Positions 1 through 8,445 of a stretch of 64,000 bases of DNA are shown piece after piece. The notes below the pieces were generated by a model. The model was not told where the DNA came from. It did not search any database and saw nothing but the letters and a program-made list of their open reading frames with translations. The DNA lies in assembly GCA_039704465.1 (NCBI GenBank), contig JASFAU010000001.1:1364001-1428000 (forward strand), given 5' to 3'. The first letter of the stretch is position 1, and each line of letters opens with the position of its first letter. Source of the DNA: Plasmodiophora brassicae (lineage: Eukaryota; Endomyxa; Phytomyxea; Plasmodiophorida; Plasmodiophoridae). The position numbers and the translations under genes are program-made.

Positions 1-641
1 TGCATATGCAGCTCCCTGACAGCCCTGTCAGCCTCTTCGGAGGTCTCCAAATCCGCCCAAGCCACGCCACTCAAACGTCGTGACATGTCGGCTCCCAGCC
101 GAATCGACCCTTCGGGAACCTTGAAATCTCTGGCAGCGTCGCGTTAGAAACGGTTATGAACTAAAAGTGGACGACGCTACCGTAAGAATTCCTTGATATC
201 TTCGGCCGTGCTAGTGAACGGCAAGCCTTGTAGACGAATGCGCGTGGGTGACACGAGAGCGTAGCAGTTGTGCCTGATGTTGAAACGGGATCCGTTCTCC
301 AAGACAGCGTTCTCTAGATCTTGGTCGGTGGCCGGGTAAACCTCAATGTACCGCGTGCCGAGATACTTCTTGTTCTGAGCAATAGCCTTGTTGAAGTCAC
401 TGGTCGTCGCCAGACGGACCCACGCCATCCCGGTCGGGAGGTTGCTCTTGCTCAAGCCAATAACAATGGCATTGTCGCGCCTTGAAATGCAGATTCCATT
501 TCCGAAGAACTGACGGATGTCTTCTTCATTGGCGGCAAATGGTAACCCGCGAAGGCGAACAACGCAGTCGTCATCTTCGGCCTGCTCCTCCTCTTCCTTC
601 TCGGCATCTTCCGTTTCTTCCTGGACCGCCAACGAATTCAT
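1..641 (-). CDS. RRM RNA-binding protein, hnRNP H/F-like (partial, runs off left edge)
   Basis: Two RNA-recognition motifs are visible. The first has RNP2 'VVRLRGLPF' and a 'GMAWVRLATTSD' RNP1-like strand; the second begins 'RIRLQGLPFTSTAEDIKEF' and continues after a 51-bp intron (180-130) into 'RLSGVAWADLETSEEADRA'. The paired 'RLRGLPF...FF' form is typical of the quasi-RRMs of hnRNP F/H, GRSF1 and ESRP, which bind G-rich RNA in splicing and mRNA control; that assignment is by family similarity. A short acidic stretch (E/D-rich) precedes the first RRM. I chose the ATG at 641 because it directly precedes the acidic segment; the frame stays open upstream to about 725. The C-terminus lies outside the window. 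Confidence 0.85.
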
Positions 642-1158
642 GTGCCTTACCGCAGCCAGACGCTGTCCACGACTCCAATCAGCAAACGACAGCAACACCA
701 GGCCGTCGAGCGGCGTCGACAACACACCTGGCGACGTGCCACCGCTGACCGCTCATGAACGGTGCCACGAGCCACGATCGTCGCATACGTCTGGCAGACA
801 TCGGGCTGGCGCCCGGCAACCAGCCTGACGATCGACGCCGACGCCGTCAGCTGCCGTCGGGCGAACATCTTCACACTGCAGTTACGACGGACTGCGCGAG
901 GCGACCCCCTCCTGCACCGGCGCCGATCGTCCTCACCTGTCCGATCGGGCAACGCCCAGCTACATATCGCATGCAGCACGCTGCAACGCTGGCATAACGG
1001 GCTCGACCCGCGTTCAGGAACATGCGTCTCCAAGCGGCGCCTATATGGACGTTCGCACAACGGGGAAGACTTAGCCCAATCGCTCTAACGATATCGTTCG
1101 TGTACTGATTCGCACGATGCTAACCCGATTGGTAGAAATGGTCGCTGGCCGACAGGTG
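642..1158. other. Intergenic stretch, no supported gene
   Basis: About 500 bp between the RRM gene and the next small gene. Open frames exist on both strands, but none shows a recognisable domain, plausible splice structure or convincing composition. It probably holds the promoter/5' UTR of the leftward RRM gene and the upstream region of the small membrane protein. Confidence 0.4.
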
Positions 1159-1518
1159 TCACTTTGGCGACCGCCCTGACGTGGCTTGTGAGACGGCGGA
1201 TTTGACGGCCATCTTGGCGAACGTCCGCTCCATCGATTTCTTCGCGGACCCGACCGCGTTCTTCACCTTGTCGCTGCGCGCCGCGTACGCCCCGGCGGCG
1301 ACGCCCGCGCCGACCAGCACGAACGTCGGCAGCACGCATGCGGCCACGACGCCGCCGGCGGCGATCGCGCCGTATTTCTTCAGGTTGCCCGTCGAGCTGG
1401 ACGCCGACTGCTCGCCGCCCTGTACATCCTCGTAGACGGGCGGCGGCGGGCAGTTCTCGTCCATGACGCTGCCGGTGTCGTGCCACTGCAGGTCGTTCCC
1501 GCTACGCCTGCCACTCAT
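1159..1518 (-). CDS. Small hypothetical protein with a glycine/alanine-rich membrane-like segment
   Basis: A single-exon 119-residue protein. The N-terminal 45 residues are polar with a 'PPPPVYEDV' segment. Next comes a ~35-residue Gly/Ala/Val-rich hydrophobic stretch ('GVVAACVLPTFVLVGAGVAA') that could span a membrane once or form a hairpin, then a basic amphipathic tail rich in K, S and A. The PPxY-type motif (PPVY) could be a WW-domain ligand, which is inference. The family is not recognised. The balance of polar head, hydrophobic core and basic tail, with good codon use and an ATG start, supports a real gene. Confidence 0.65.
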   Translation of the reverse strand: MSGRRSGNDLQWHDTGSVMDENCPPPPVYEDVQGGEQSASSSTGNLKKYGAIAAGGVVAACVLPTFVLVGAGVAAGAYAARSDKVKNAVGSAKKSMERTFAKMAVKSAVSQATSGRSPK

Positions 1519-1707
1519 CGCTGCGAGCTGCCTGCCGTGTGACGCCCAAAATAGCTAATGACGGCCGAAGAACGCGTTCGGGCGGCGAACGGCCAGTGCC
1601 ACCCACGTTTCGCCGGGTCGTGAATCACCAGGCCACCACGACCCGTCATTGACTCACTGGCTAACCTGTACTGCCATCCGGCGGCATCGAAAATCAACAT
1701 TATGTGT

Positions 1708-2292
1708 TTAATCTCGTTCAGGACTGTTCGAATGGCTTCTCGTCGACGACTGGCCGCCGCTGGGTAACCCGAACGGCCGCCGTCGCCGACGCACACGACT
1801 CGTCGTTGTCGGCGGCGTTGTGCCCTGTCCTGGTGTTGGTGATGACGACCGTCCGGTGGATGATGTGGTCGCGGTGGTGGTGGCGGCGGCGGCGGCGGCT
1901 TCCTGCAATCGGGTCGCGCGGCGGCTGGTCAGGATGCGCCGTTTCGGCGCCGGCGATGCACCCGACCCGGAGGCTTCCGGCGCTGGACGCTTCGTGCCCG
2001 ATCGCTCCAGATCGCGTTCCCGTCGAATCATCAACTGCCGGACCAGCTGTCGTGCAACGGGAATGAATTCGACGAACCGCGAACGAAGGCGACGGGCAGC
2101 GGCGTGTACCATGTGGGTGCTGTCGGATTCGACCGTCTGACTGGGCGGCAACGTGCTGGCCGTGACCGTGGGCGCCGGCGCTCGCTCGTACATCATCGTG
2201 CACGTGTCGTCGGTGAGCGCGCCGTGCCGGGGCAGGTTGCCCAGCGACGCCCGCCCGTCGGTCATCATGCCGGCTCGCAATCCGCCGCCCAT
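1708..2292 (-). CDS. Hypothetical low-complexity Ser/Thr/Arg-rich protein
   Basis: A 194-residue frame with an ATG start. The middle is basic and helical ('RRLRSRFVEFIPVARQLVR'). The remainder is disordered: an 'SGTKRPAPEASGSG' linker with KR-type nuclear-localisation-like clusters (APKRRI, RVRRRRR), a poly-Ala/Thr run and an SR/SP-rich C-terminus ending 'SNSPERD'. No family recognised. An overlapping 244-residue frame on the same strand (1718-2452) has no features and is probably a shadow. The simple-repeat DNA around 1868-1905 (GGTGGTGGCGGC) encodes the Ala/Thr run. Confidence 0.5.
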   Translation of the reverse strand: MGGGLRAGMMTDGRASLGNLPRHGALTDDTCTMMYERAPAPTVTASTLPPSQTVESDSTHMVHAAARRLRSRFVEFIPVARQLVRQLMIRRERDLERSGTKRPAPEASGSGASPAPKRRILTSRRATRLQEAAAAAATTTATTSSTGRSSSPTPGQGTTPPTTTSRVRRRRRPFGLPSGGQSSTRSHSNSPERD

Positions 2293-2423
2293 TGACGGTC
2301 TGCCTGATCTGACGGCCGTCGTACCCGCCTACTGCTGCCCCACTGGGTCGTCGACCGGGACACCCAGATATTGTAATTCGACAGGTGAGTGTGTGTCTGT
2401 GTGTGTATAGCATAGGTTGGCAA

Positions 2424-3285
2424 TCACAGGGACGGCATGGTCCACAGGCCATCGTTCAGATGGTGGAGGACGTCAACGGCAATGCCTTTGTTCTCCGATC
2501 GACTGGCGGCAGGAGACACAAACACGGGTCATCGAACGGCCGGGACGCATTGCCAATCGCATGTGTCGTACATTTTCTCAGTGGACATCTTTGTGACGCC
2601 GATTGCCAGGGCGTGCTCTTTGCCTTCGGCATAGATCGCCTGTCGACCGAGGTTCAGTGGGTCACAAAGTCGACTGGGCCGGCTGCCTGGACGACGTACG
2701 CAAACGGTATCCTGGTCAACGTCGGTGTCCATTCTGCCGCCTGGTGACGTCAGGCCGGGGCTCATGATATTGGCGCCGCTGAGGACGAACTTGATGGCGC
2801 CGCGATCGACTTGCAGGACCGGGAGCATCTTCGGAACTGGGAACACAAATCAGCCCCCGGGCAGCATACGCTGAAACACGCTCGACTACATCGGTGAAGC
2901 GTCCGCAGGGTAGGAATAAATTCAGATTTCCGGTACGAGAAGAACCAGATGACGTTGTTCTCGTCGGCGATCAACTGCACGTGGTTGTGGCTACGTGCCA
3001 TCAGCAATCGCGCGTCAGATGCAACAACAGCAACAGCGTCAGCACGCCTGCCGTACCATTTCGCGACATGCATCGGTGCTTTCTTCTTGAAGATCGCATC
3101 GAACTGCTCGTCGTAATCCGGGTACTGCTCCGAGATGCTCTTGCGGATGCGCCTGGCCTCGGACGACTTCACTTGCGTATAGGACGCGACATCGTCGTTA
3201 CGGGTGAACCTGTCGGCCAGTCATCAGCGTTCGACACGATGCTCGTCGACTCCCCCGTTGCAGCGCTCCCCTACTTCTTAAACAT
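2424..3285 (-). CDS. MCTS1: MCTS1/Tma20: PUA-domain translation reinitiation and ribosome recycling factor
   Basis: Six exons reconstruct a full-length MCTS1. Exon 1 (3285-3275) gives MFKK, continued by '[17 protein letters not shown]' after an intron at 3274-3210. Later junctions at 3056-2991 and 2889-2837 keep the frame, as do two further short introns. The C-terminal PUA half has the family signatures '[17 protein letters not shown]', 'PGLTSPGG', '[16 protein letters not shown]' and 'LNDGLW', ending at the TGA at 2426-2424. MCTS1 partners DENR and removes or places tRNA on 40S subunits during recycling and reinitiation. Length and order match the family along the whole protein. Introns are 49-70 bp. 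Confidence 0.95.
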
Positions 3286-3380
3286 GCTGGGGACGGACGC
3301 GTACGTTGCTGCGGGCAGCAGTGTCGCGCCGGACGACGCTCGGCGCTGCGCAGTTGCCGCGCACCAAGAACGGTTTTATG

Positions 3381-4149
3381 TCACAGGCGTTCCAGGTACG
3401 GTGCTGGCACGTACCCGAACCGGCCGGATTGGTTGCGACCGAAGTGCCATCCCTTCGACGTGTCGGTGGCCACCACTGCGACGATCTCGCCCAGCGACAA
3501 CGATAGTTGGTTGGAGCTCCCCGCTGAGAACGGCGCCAGGCATCGGTAGAGTTCCCCTCGGCGTTTACAAGCACCGTTGCTCGCGCTCTTGCGAAAACTC
3601 GCCTGTGACGTGGTTTCTCCTGACATGCCTTCAAGGTCATGTTCAGCAGCGCCATTGGTATCGCTGGCGCCGCTTGATGCGTTGATACCCTCCATGGTTT
3701 GCTCCTCTTGCTGCGGGACGGGGCAGCAGTACTCAATCGTTAATGGTGGTGCAGCGCCCAGAAAAAGCCGAACTGGCGCTTCGACGAACCGGCATAGATC
3801 AGGCCAAACGGCGCTCACGTGCTGTAACGCGTTCAGGTAGGATTGCAGCATGCGCCTTCGCTCGTTGACAACGCGGGCGGATCTGTTACGCCAGAACACT
3901 CTGGGCGGCAGGCTTATGGCGATACCCGGTTCCCTAGCAGATTCGTCAGGGGCACTGCCGGCAGACGCCACGACGACCACCGCCTCACATAGAGCGCCAC
4001 TGAGCATCGAACGCAACGAATTCACTGAATTTCCGTCCGACGGTCTGATCCAGGCGCCGCCCTTCAACGCGAACATGGTACACAACGTGCTGGCGCCCAT
4101 ACGCCCCTGTGGTTCTTGACGCGTCTGGAACCGTTATACGCACCGACAT
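3381..4149 (-). CDS. PX-SH3 adaptor protein
   Basis: Two exons split by a 55-bp intron (3988-3934). Residues ~1-110 form a PX phosphoinositide-binding domain: an N-terminal beta-sheet ('YHVRVEGRRLDQTVGRKF'), a proline loop 'SLPPRVFWRN' and helix 'VVNERRRMLQSYLNAL'. A polar linker follows. The C-terminal ~58 residues are an SH3 domain: 'LYRCLAPFSAG', acidic/hydrophobic 'LSLSLGEIVAVV', the tryptophan in 'KGWHFGR' and 'GRFGYVPAPYLERL'. PX-SH3 proteins act at membranes in polarity, endocytic or NADPH-oxidase assemblies (Bem1, p40/p47phox, SNX classes); which role applies here cannot be told. Start ATG at 4149 sits immediately before the first PX strand. Confidence 0.88.
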
Positions 4150-4329
4150 GCCGGTATACTATTGGCAGTACAACAGACGTTTGCACCCGTGTGGGTCGTC
4201 AGGGCGAACCTTCGAGAATTGCGAGCCGGGAGGGAGAATCCAGAATGCGATAGAGGCTGGCACAACGAGGTTTATCACTGCCGAGATAGGATACTGGTAG
4301 CAAAGCTGGAACGCGTCGACCGTAGCGCT

Positions 4330-5970
4330 TTACACAGAGGCTCCACCAGTTGGTACCGTCAGCGACAAGACCTTGCCAATGGCGATCGTCTTTCCCTCAT
4401 CGCGCAGCGTCAGACGACCGAGCTGTGGACGGTCTTTGAACGTTTCAATTGCGATCGGGTAGTCGGTGGTGATGACGCAGATGACGATGGCATGCGACTT
4501 GACGAACACAGGCGGCTTCTTCTTTCTGCGACCCTGCGAATCGCACTCGAACAGGAGCTTGGAGATCTGACATTCAGTGATGACGCTGTGGATATGGAGG
4601 ACGGCCTGGTAGCCAGCAGCGATGATCGGCTTATGTTCAAGGAGATCCGTAACCTGCATCTGGACGACGAACTCGTTGGAGACCTTGCACTGATGCTTGA
4701 CAGGGCATACGACCTGGCCGCTACGAACGTCCTCTTCTTCGACGCCTCGGCATTTCAGAATGATGTTTTCTCCAGGCCGGCAGCACTGCATCTCCTGGTC
4801 ATCGGTCAGGATGCCGACCAGTTCAATGCGTTGCCCACCCGGAACGAGGCACAGCTTCGACTTCATCGTCAGCGTGCCGACCTCGATCTTGCCCATGATG
4901 AAGGTGCAACCCATCTCCTTGTACCGTCCAGACACAGGAATACGAATGGGGGCGGTCGGGTCCCGCGTCATATCTGGCATCGAGTCAATGAGGCTAATGA
5001 GCGAGTAGCCGTCCTTCCACCAAGGGCAGACGTCCGGTTTGACGGGTTCGACCAAGTTCGCGCCCGTCATGCCCGAGCAGGGCAGGAACCACAGCGACTT
5101 CTTCAGCTGGAATCCGCAGCGCTTCATGAACGGCGTCAGCTTCGTGACGATCTCATTGTACCGTTCCTCGCTCCACTTCACCGATGGCTCATCCATCTTG
5201 TTAACGACTACAATGAGCTTGTCGACACCGAGAGTCTTCGCCAATAGGGCGTGCTCCCGGGTCTGCCCACCACGGTCGAACCCGGTCTCGAACTCGCCCT
5301 TTCGCGCGGAGATCACAAGCACGCCAATGTCGGCCTGCGACGTCCCCATGATCATGTTCGGGACGAACGTCTTGTGACCAGGCGCGTCCAGGATCGTGTA
5401 TCGCTTCGACTTCGTTTCGAACTGTCCGCGTCCCGTCTCCGAAGTCTTCCCTTTGATGCGCTCCTCCTCGTTCGTGTCCATAATGTATGCCAGGTACCAG
5501 GACTCCCGGTTCTTATCCTTCGCTTCTTTCTCGTATTTGGCGACGGTTCGCTGGTCGACCTGGCCGGTTAGAACAAGCAGGTTGCCGGAAATGGTGGATT
5601 TGCCGGCATCAACGTGTCCAATGAACACGACGTTGACGTTCTCACGTTGGTCATGGAACAGTGACTGGTCGATAACCTCTTCCTCCTCCTCCTCCTCCTC
5701 TTCGGGTTCCGGTGCAGGCGCAGGCGCGGTGGCAGGCTGAGCAGAGGAAGCAGGTACTTTCGGGGGAGCAGCTTCCCTGGCAGCCTTCGCAGGGCGCGAT
5801 GGCTCGGGCTTCGCAATGTCGACAGCCGCCACCTGCTGCGCGACCTGCTCTACGGCATCGTCCTCCCAGGATTCAGCCGGCGGTGCCGCTGGCAGGCCGG
5901 CACCGGGCATGAAGGTGGGCGCGTCGAAACGCGGTACGAACTCGGCGGCGCTCGGGTTGAAGTTCGACAT
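4330..5970 (-). CDS. GSPT1: Eukaryotic peptide chain release factor eRF3 (GSPT/Sup35)
   Basis: A 546-residue protein with no intron from the ATG at 5970. Residues 2-15 are 'SNFNPSAAEFVPRF', a PAM2 motif that binds the MLLE domain of poly(A)-binding protein. A disordered Ala/Pro region follows, then an acidic poly-Glu run just before the GTPase. G1 'GHVDAGKST', G3 'DAPGH' and G4 'NKMD' are intact, followed by EF-Tu-like domains 2 and 3 with 'GRYKEMGCTFIMGKIE' and 'GRLTLRDEGKTIAIGKV'. eRF3 is the GTPase partner of eRF1 in translation termination. The spacer 'SVKWSEERYNEI' and C-terminal 'TLRDEGKTIAIG' separate eRF3 from HBS1 and EF-1A. The N-terminal prion-type repeats of yeast Sup35 are absent. 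Confidence 0.95.
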   Translation of the reverse strand: MSNFNPSAAEFVPRFDAPTFMPGAGLPAAPPAESWEDDAVEQVAQQVAAVDIAKPEPSRPAKAAREAAPPKVPASSAQPATAPAPAPEPEEEEEEEEEVIDQSLFHDQRENVNVVFIGHVDAGKSTISGNLLVLTGQVDQRTVAKYEKEAKDKNRESWYLAYIMDTNEEERIKGKTSETGRGQFETKSKRYTILDAPGHKTFVPNMIMGTSQADIGVLVISARKGEFETGFDRGGQTREHALLAKTLGVDKLIVVVNKMDEPSVKWSEERYNEIVTKLTPFMKRCGFQLKKSLWFLPCSGMTGANLVEPVKPDVCPWWKDGYSLISLIDSMPDMTRDPTAPIRIPVSGRYKEMGCTFIMGKIEVGTLTMKSKLCLVPGGQRIELVGILTDDQEMQCCRPGENIILKCRGVEEEDVRSGQVVCPVKHQCKVSNEFVVQMQVTDLLEHKPIIAAGYQAVLHIHSVITECQISKLLFECDSQGRRKKKPPVFVKSHAIVICVITTDYPIAIETFKDRPQLGRLTLRDEGKTIAIGKVLSLTVPTGGASV

Positions 5971-6660
5971 GTCGTCGGCGCTGCGACAAGACTCCCTGCG
6001 GCAGTTCCGCACGGACTTTCCCGGATGTCGCCTGTCCCTGTCGGACGACAGATCGGCAGCATGCACCTGAGCAGCAACGCAGCGGAATGATTTGCGGCAA
6101 ACACCGGGTTAGGGTCCGGCAAGCGGGAGTCCAGCTCGTCGAATAACGGTCGTATAAGGGATAGTGCATGCGCCAGGACGTTCTGCGCGTTTTCTGTGTG
6201 GCGAAGGGTCAACACGGCTTTAACGTCATGTGGGTAGGAGCTGTCAGCTGATGCTCTTTGTGCGACAAAGGCGCGATAACCTCGCAGATGTGCCGCACTA
6301 CCGTTGGTAGTCCGAATCGACCGCCTGCCCACTAAGGTAGTCGCACACAGAGTCTGGCAACGACGAACGACGGCCACCTGCCTAAGGCAGGATATCGGGC
6401 ATACATACTATGCGACGATTAGGGTGGTGCCAACCCCCTATAATCAGAAGACACAGTCATGGCAGTAGAGTCAGAACTCGGAATGTTCCGTCGGTAATGG
6501 TCATCGGATCGGGAAGTTGCTGCTCGGGGACCCTGTTCCGAGACGGCTATTGATAGATACCACCGCGGTATAACCAGTGAATCCGCCGACCGACCCGCGG
6601 CCATACTCGTATTCATTCGGTTTGTGGCGACAGTTGGTCGGATCGGAGGGGAACGACAAC
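5971..6660. other. Divergent intergenic region between eRF3 and LEA genes
   Basis: About 690 bp separating the leftward eRF3 start and the rightward LEA start, so it must contain both promoters. An in-frame ATG upstream of the LEA start (6577) and an upstream extension of eRF3 (to 6066) are possible but add residues unlike either family. No TATA-like or repeated element stands out to the eye. Confidence 0.4.
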
Positions 6661-8364
6661 ATGGAGAGTGTCGAAGGACGTCGGCGTGCTGCTGAGGACG
6701 TCGAGCGGGAGAAGGCGCACGCGCTGAAACAGGAGAACGAAATGCTGGACGAGGCCATGCAAGCCGGGCATGCTGTCCGGCAGAAGGTCGGCGAGATCGG
6801 TGAAGCCGCGAAGCACTACGGCAGGCAAGCCCAGGAGAAGGTCGGCGAGCTGGTTGGGACGACCAACAGGAAGCAGAATGCCATGACGGAAGCCGGGCGC
6901 GAGGAGGCTGAGCGTCTTGGAGTGAAGTTGTCCGAACAGCAAGAAGGCGTCAGGGAAGGTGCCGAGCGCGCGGAAGAGGGTGCCAGGGAAAGGAAGGAGG
7001 AACTGAATGAGCGCGCACGACATGCGGCTAGGAACGCTGGGGAGACACTTCGTGAGAAGAAGGAGGCTGCGGCGGAAGGCTTCGAGCGTGTCACCGAAGG
7101 CGCTCGCGAAAAGTTGGACTCGGCAAAGGAGGATACCAAAGAGGGTGCTCAACGTGTCAAAGAAGGCGCTGTACAGAAGAAGGACGAATTGAAGGAGAGG
7201 GTGCAGCAGGCGGCAAGCCGAGCTGGAGAAACGATTCGCGACAAGGGGCATGCAGCTAAAGAAGCCGGAGGCGATCTAGCTGAGCGGGCCAGCGAGAAGT
7301 TGCACGCAGCGAAAGAGAAGTCCATAGAGGGCGCCGAGCGACTCAAAGAAGGCGCCGTGCAGAAGAAGGACGAGCTGAAGGCGAGCACGACGCAAGCCAT
7401 GAGCAACGTTGGAGAGACGCTTCGCGAGAAGAAGGACGCAGCCAAGGATGTCGTGGGAGATGTGGCTGAACGCGCCAGCGCGAAGTTGCAGGCGGCGAAG
7501 GAGAAGACCAAGGAGAGCGCCGAAGGACTCAAAGAAGGTGCCGTGCAGAAGAAGGAGACAGCAAAGGAGGCCGCAACTGATGCGGGTAGAGCCGCCAGCG
7601 AGAAGCTGCACGCCGCGAAAGACAAGACGAAAGAGGGTGCCGAACGTCTCAAAGAAGGTGCCGTGCAGAAGACGGAGGACTTGAAGGAGAGCGCGCAGCA
7701 AGCCGCAAGTCGCGCTGGCGAGACACTTCATGAGAAGAAGGAGGCCGCGGAAGAAGGTGTGGAGCAGGCCACGGAAGGCATTCGCGGGAAGCTGTACCTG
7801 GCGAAGGAGAAGACGGTGGAGACGGTCACCGCGATCCCCGATAAACTGGGCGATGCCAAGGAGGCTGTGAAAGAGAAGGTCGGGGAGATGGCCACGTCGT
7901 TGAAGGAGAAGGCGAGCGACATGGGCGAAGCGATTCGCGAGAAGCAGCAGGCGGGCGTGGAAGCCGTCCAGCAGAAGGCCGGCGATGTCCGGGAAGCAAT
8001 CGGGGAGCGAGCTGAGGCCACCAAGCAGGGCATCAGCGACAAGGTGACGGGCGCGAAGGAAACCGTCCAAGACAAGGCCCATCAGGTCAGCGAAGCGACG
8101 TGGTCGCAAAAGGAAGCGGTGAAGGAGAGCGTTCTTCACAAGGCGTCCGACATTCGGGAAGGTATCCGAGAGCGCGCTGAAGCCGTCAAAGAAGCCGTGC
8201 AGCAGAAGGCCAGCGACGTGGGCGAATCGGTCAAGGGCGCGTATGTGACCGCGAAAGACTCTGTTCTCCACATGATCGGAAAAGGCCAGGAGGGCTACGA
8301 TGAGGGAACGGAAGAAGTCAGACAGGAGCAGTTGACAGCAATGGGTTTCGACGATAGCATCTGA
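6661..8364 (+). CDS. Large repetitive group-3-type LEA protein (Lys/Glu/Ala-rich)
   Basis: An intronless protein of 567 residues if it starts at 6661 (an in-frame ATG at 6577 would add 28 unrelated residues). It consists almost entirely of amphipathic, charged helical repeats of the 11-mer LEA_4 style (A-x-E-K-x-K-E). A longer unit beginning 'LKEGAVQKKDELK' recurs with starts near 7158, 7345, 7531 and 7651, a spacing of about 186, 186 and 120 bp, which indicates tandem duplication of a ~62-residue block. There are no membrane segments or cysteine-rich parts. Such proteins are unfolded in water and become helical on drying, protecting membranes and proteins; a role in resting or dispersal stages is inference. 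An apolipoprotein-like repeat protein is the alternative. Confidence 0.85.
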   Translation: MESVEGRRRAAEDVEREKAHALKQENEMLDEAMQAGHAVRQKVGEIGEAAKHYGRQAQEKVGELVGTTNRKQNAMTEAGREEAERLGVKLSEQQEGVREGAERAEEGARERKEELNERARHAARNAGETLREKKEAAAEGFERVTEGAREKLDSAKEDTKEGAQRVKEGAVQKKDELKERVQQAASRAGETIRDKGHAAKEAGGDLAERASEKLHAAKEKSIEGAERLKEGAVQKKDELKASTTQAMSNVGETLREKKDAAKDVVGDVAERASAKLQAAKEKTKESAEGLKEGAVQKKETAKEAATDAGRAASEKLHAAKDKTKEGAERLKEGAVQKTEDLKESAQQAASRAGETLHEKKEAAEEGVEQATEGIRGKLYLAKEKTVETVTAIPDKLGDAKEAVKEKVGEMATSLKEKASDMGEAIREKQQAGVEAVQQKAGDVREAIGERAEATKQGISDKVTGAKETVQDKAHQVSEATWSQKEAVKESVLHKASDIREGIRERAEAVKEAVQQKASDVGESVKGAYVTAKDSVLHMIGKGQEGYDEGTEEVRQEQLTAMGFDDSI

Positions 8365-8445
8365 TACTGGCAAGCGCAAGACTTAGGATCTACTGCTCAT
8401 CACAATGGGTCGCGTGATGTATATCCTCAGAATAAACTGAAGGTT

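Noticed and set aside
1718..2452. A 244-residue leftward frame overlapping the Ser/Arg-rich hypothetical gene
   Set aside because: It overlaps the MCTS1 3' end, has no domain, and its His/Arg-rich composition looks like a shifted translation of the GC-rich repeat.
5850..6377. A 175-residue leftward frame overlapping the eRF3 N-terminus
   Set aside because: Overlaps eRF3 coding sequence out of frame, with arginine/serine-rich junk composition and no domain.
7276..8379. Long leftward open frames (also 6613-7251) opposite the LEA gene
   Set aside because: They are Leu-rich mirror translations of the Lys/Glu/Ala LEA codons; the absence of stops follows from the repeat composition.
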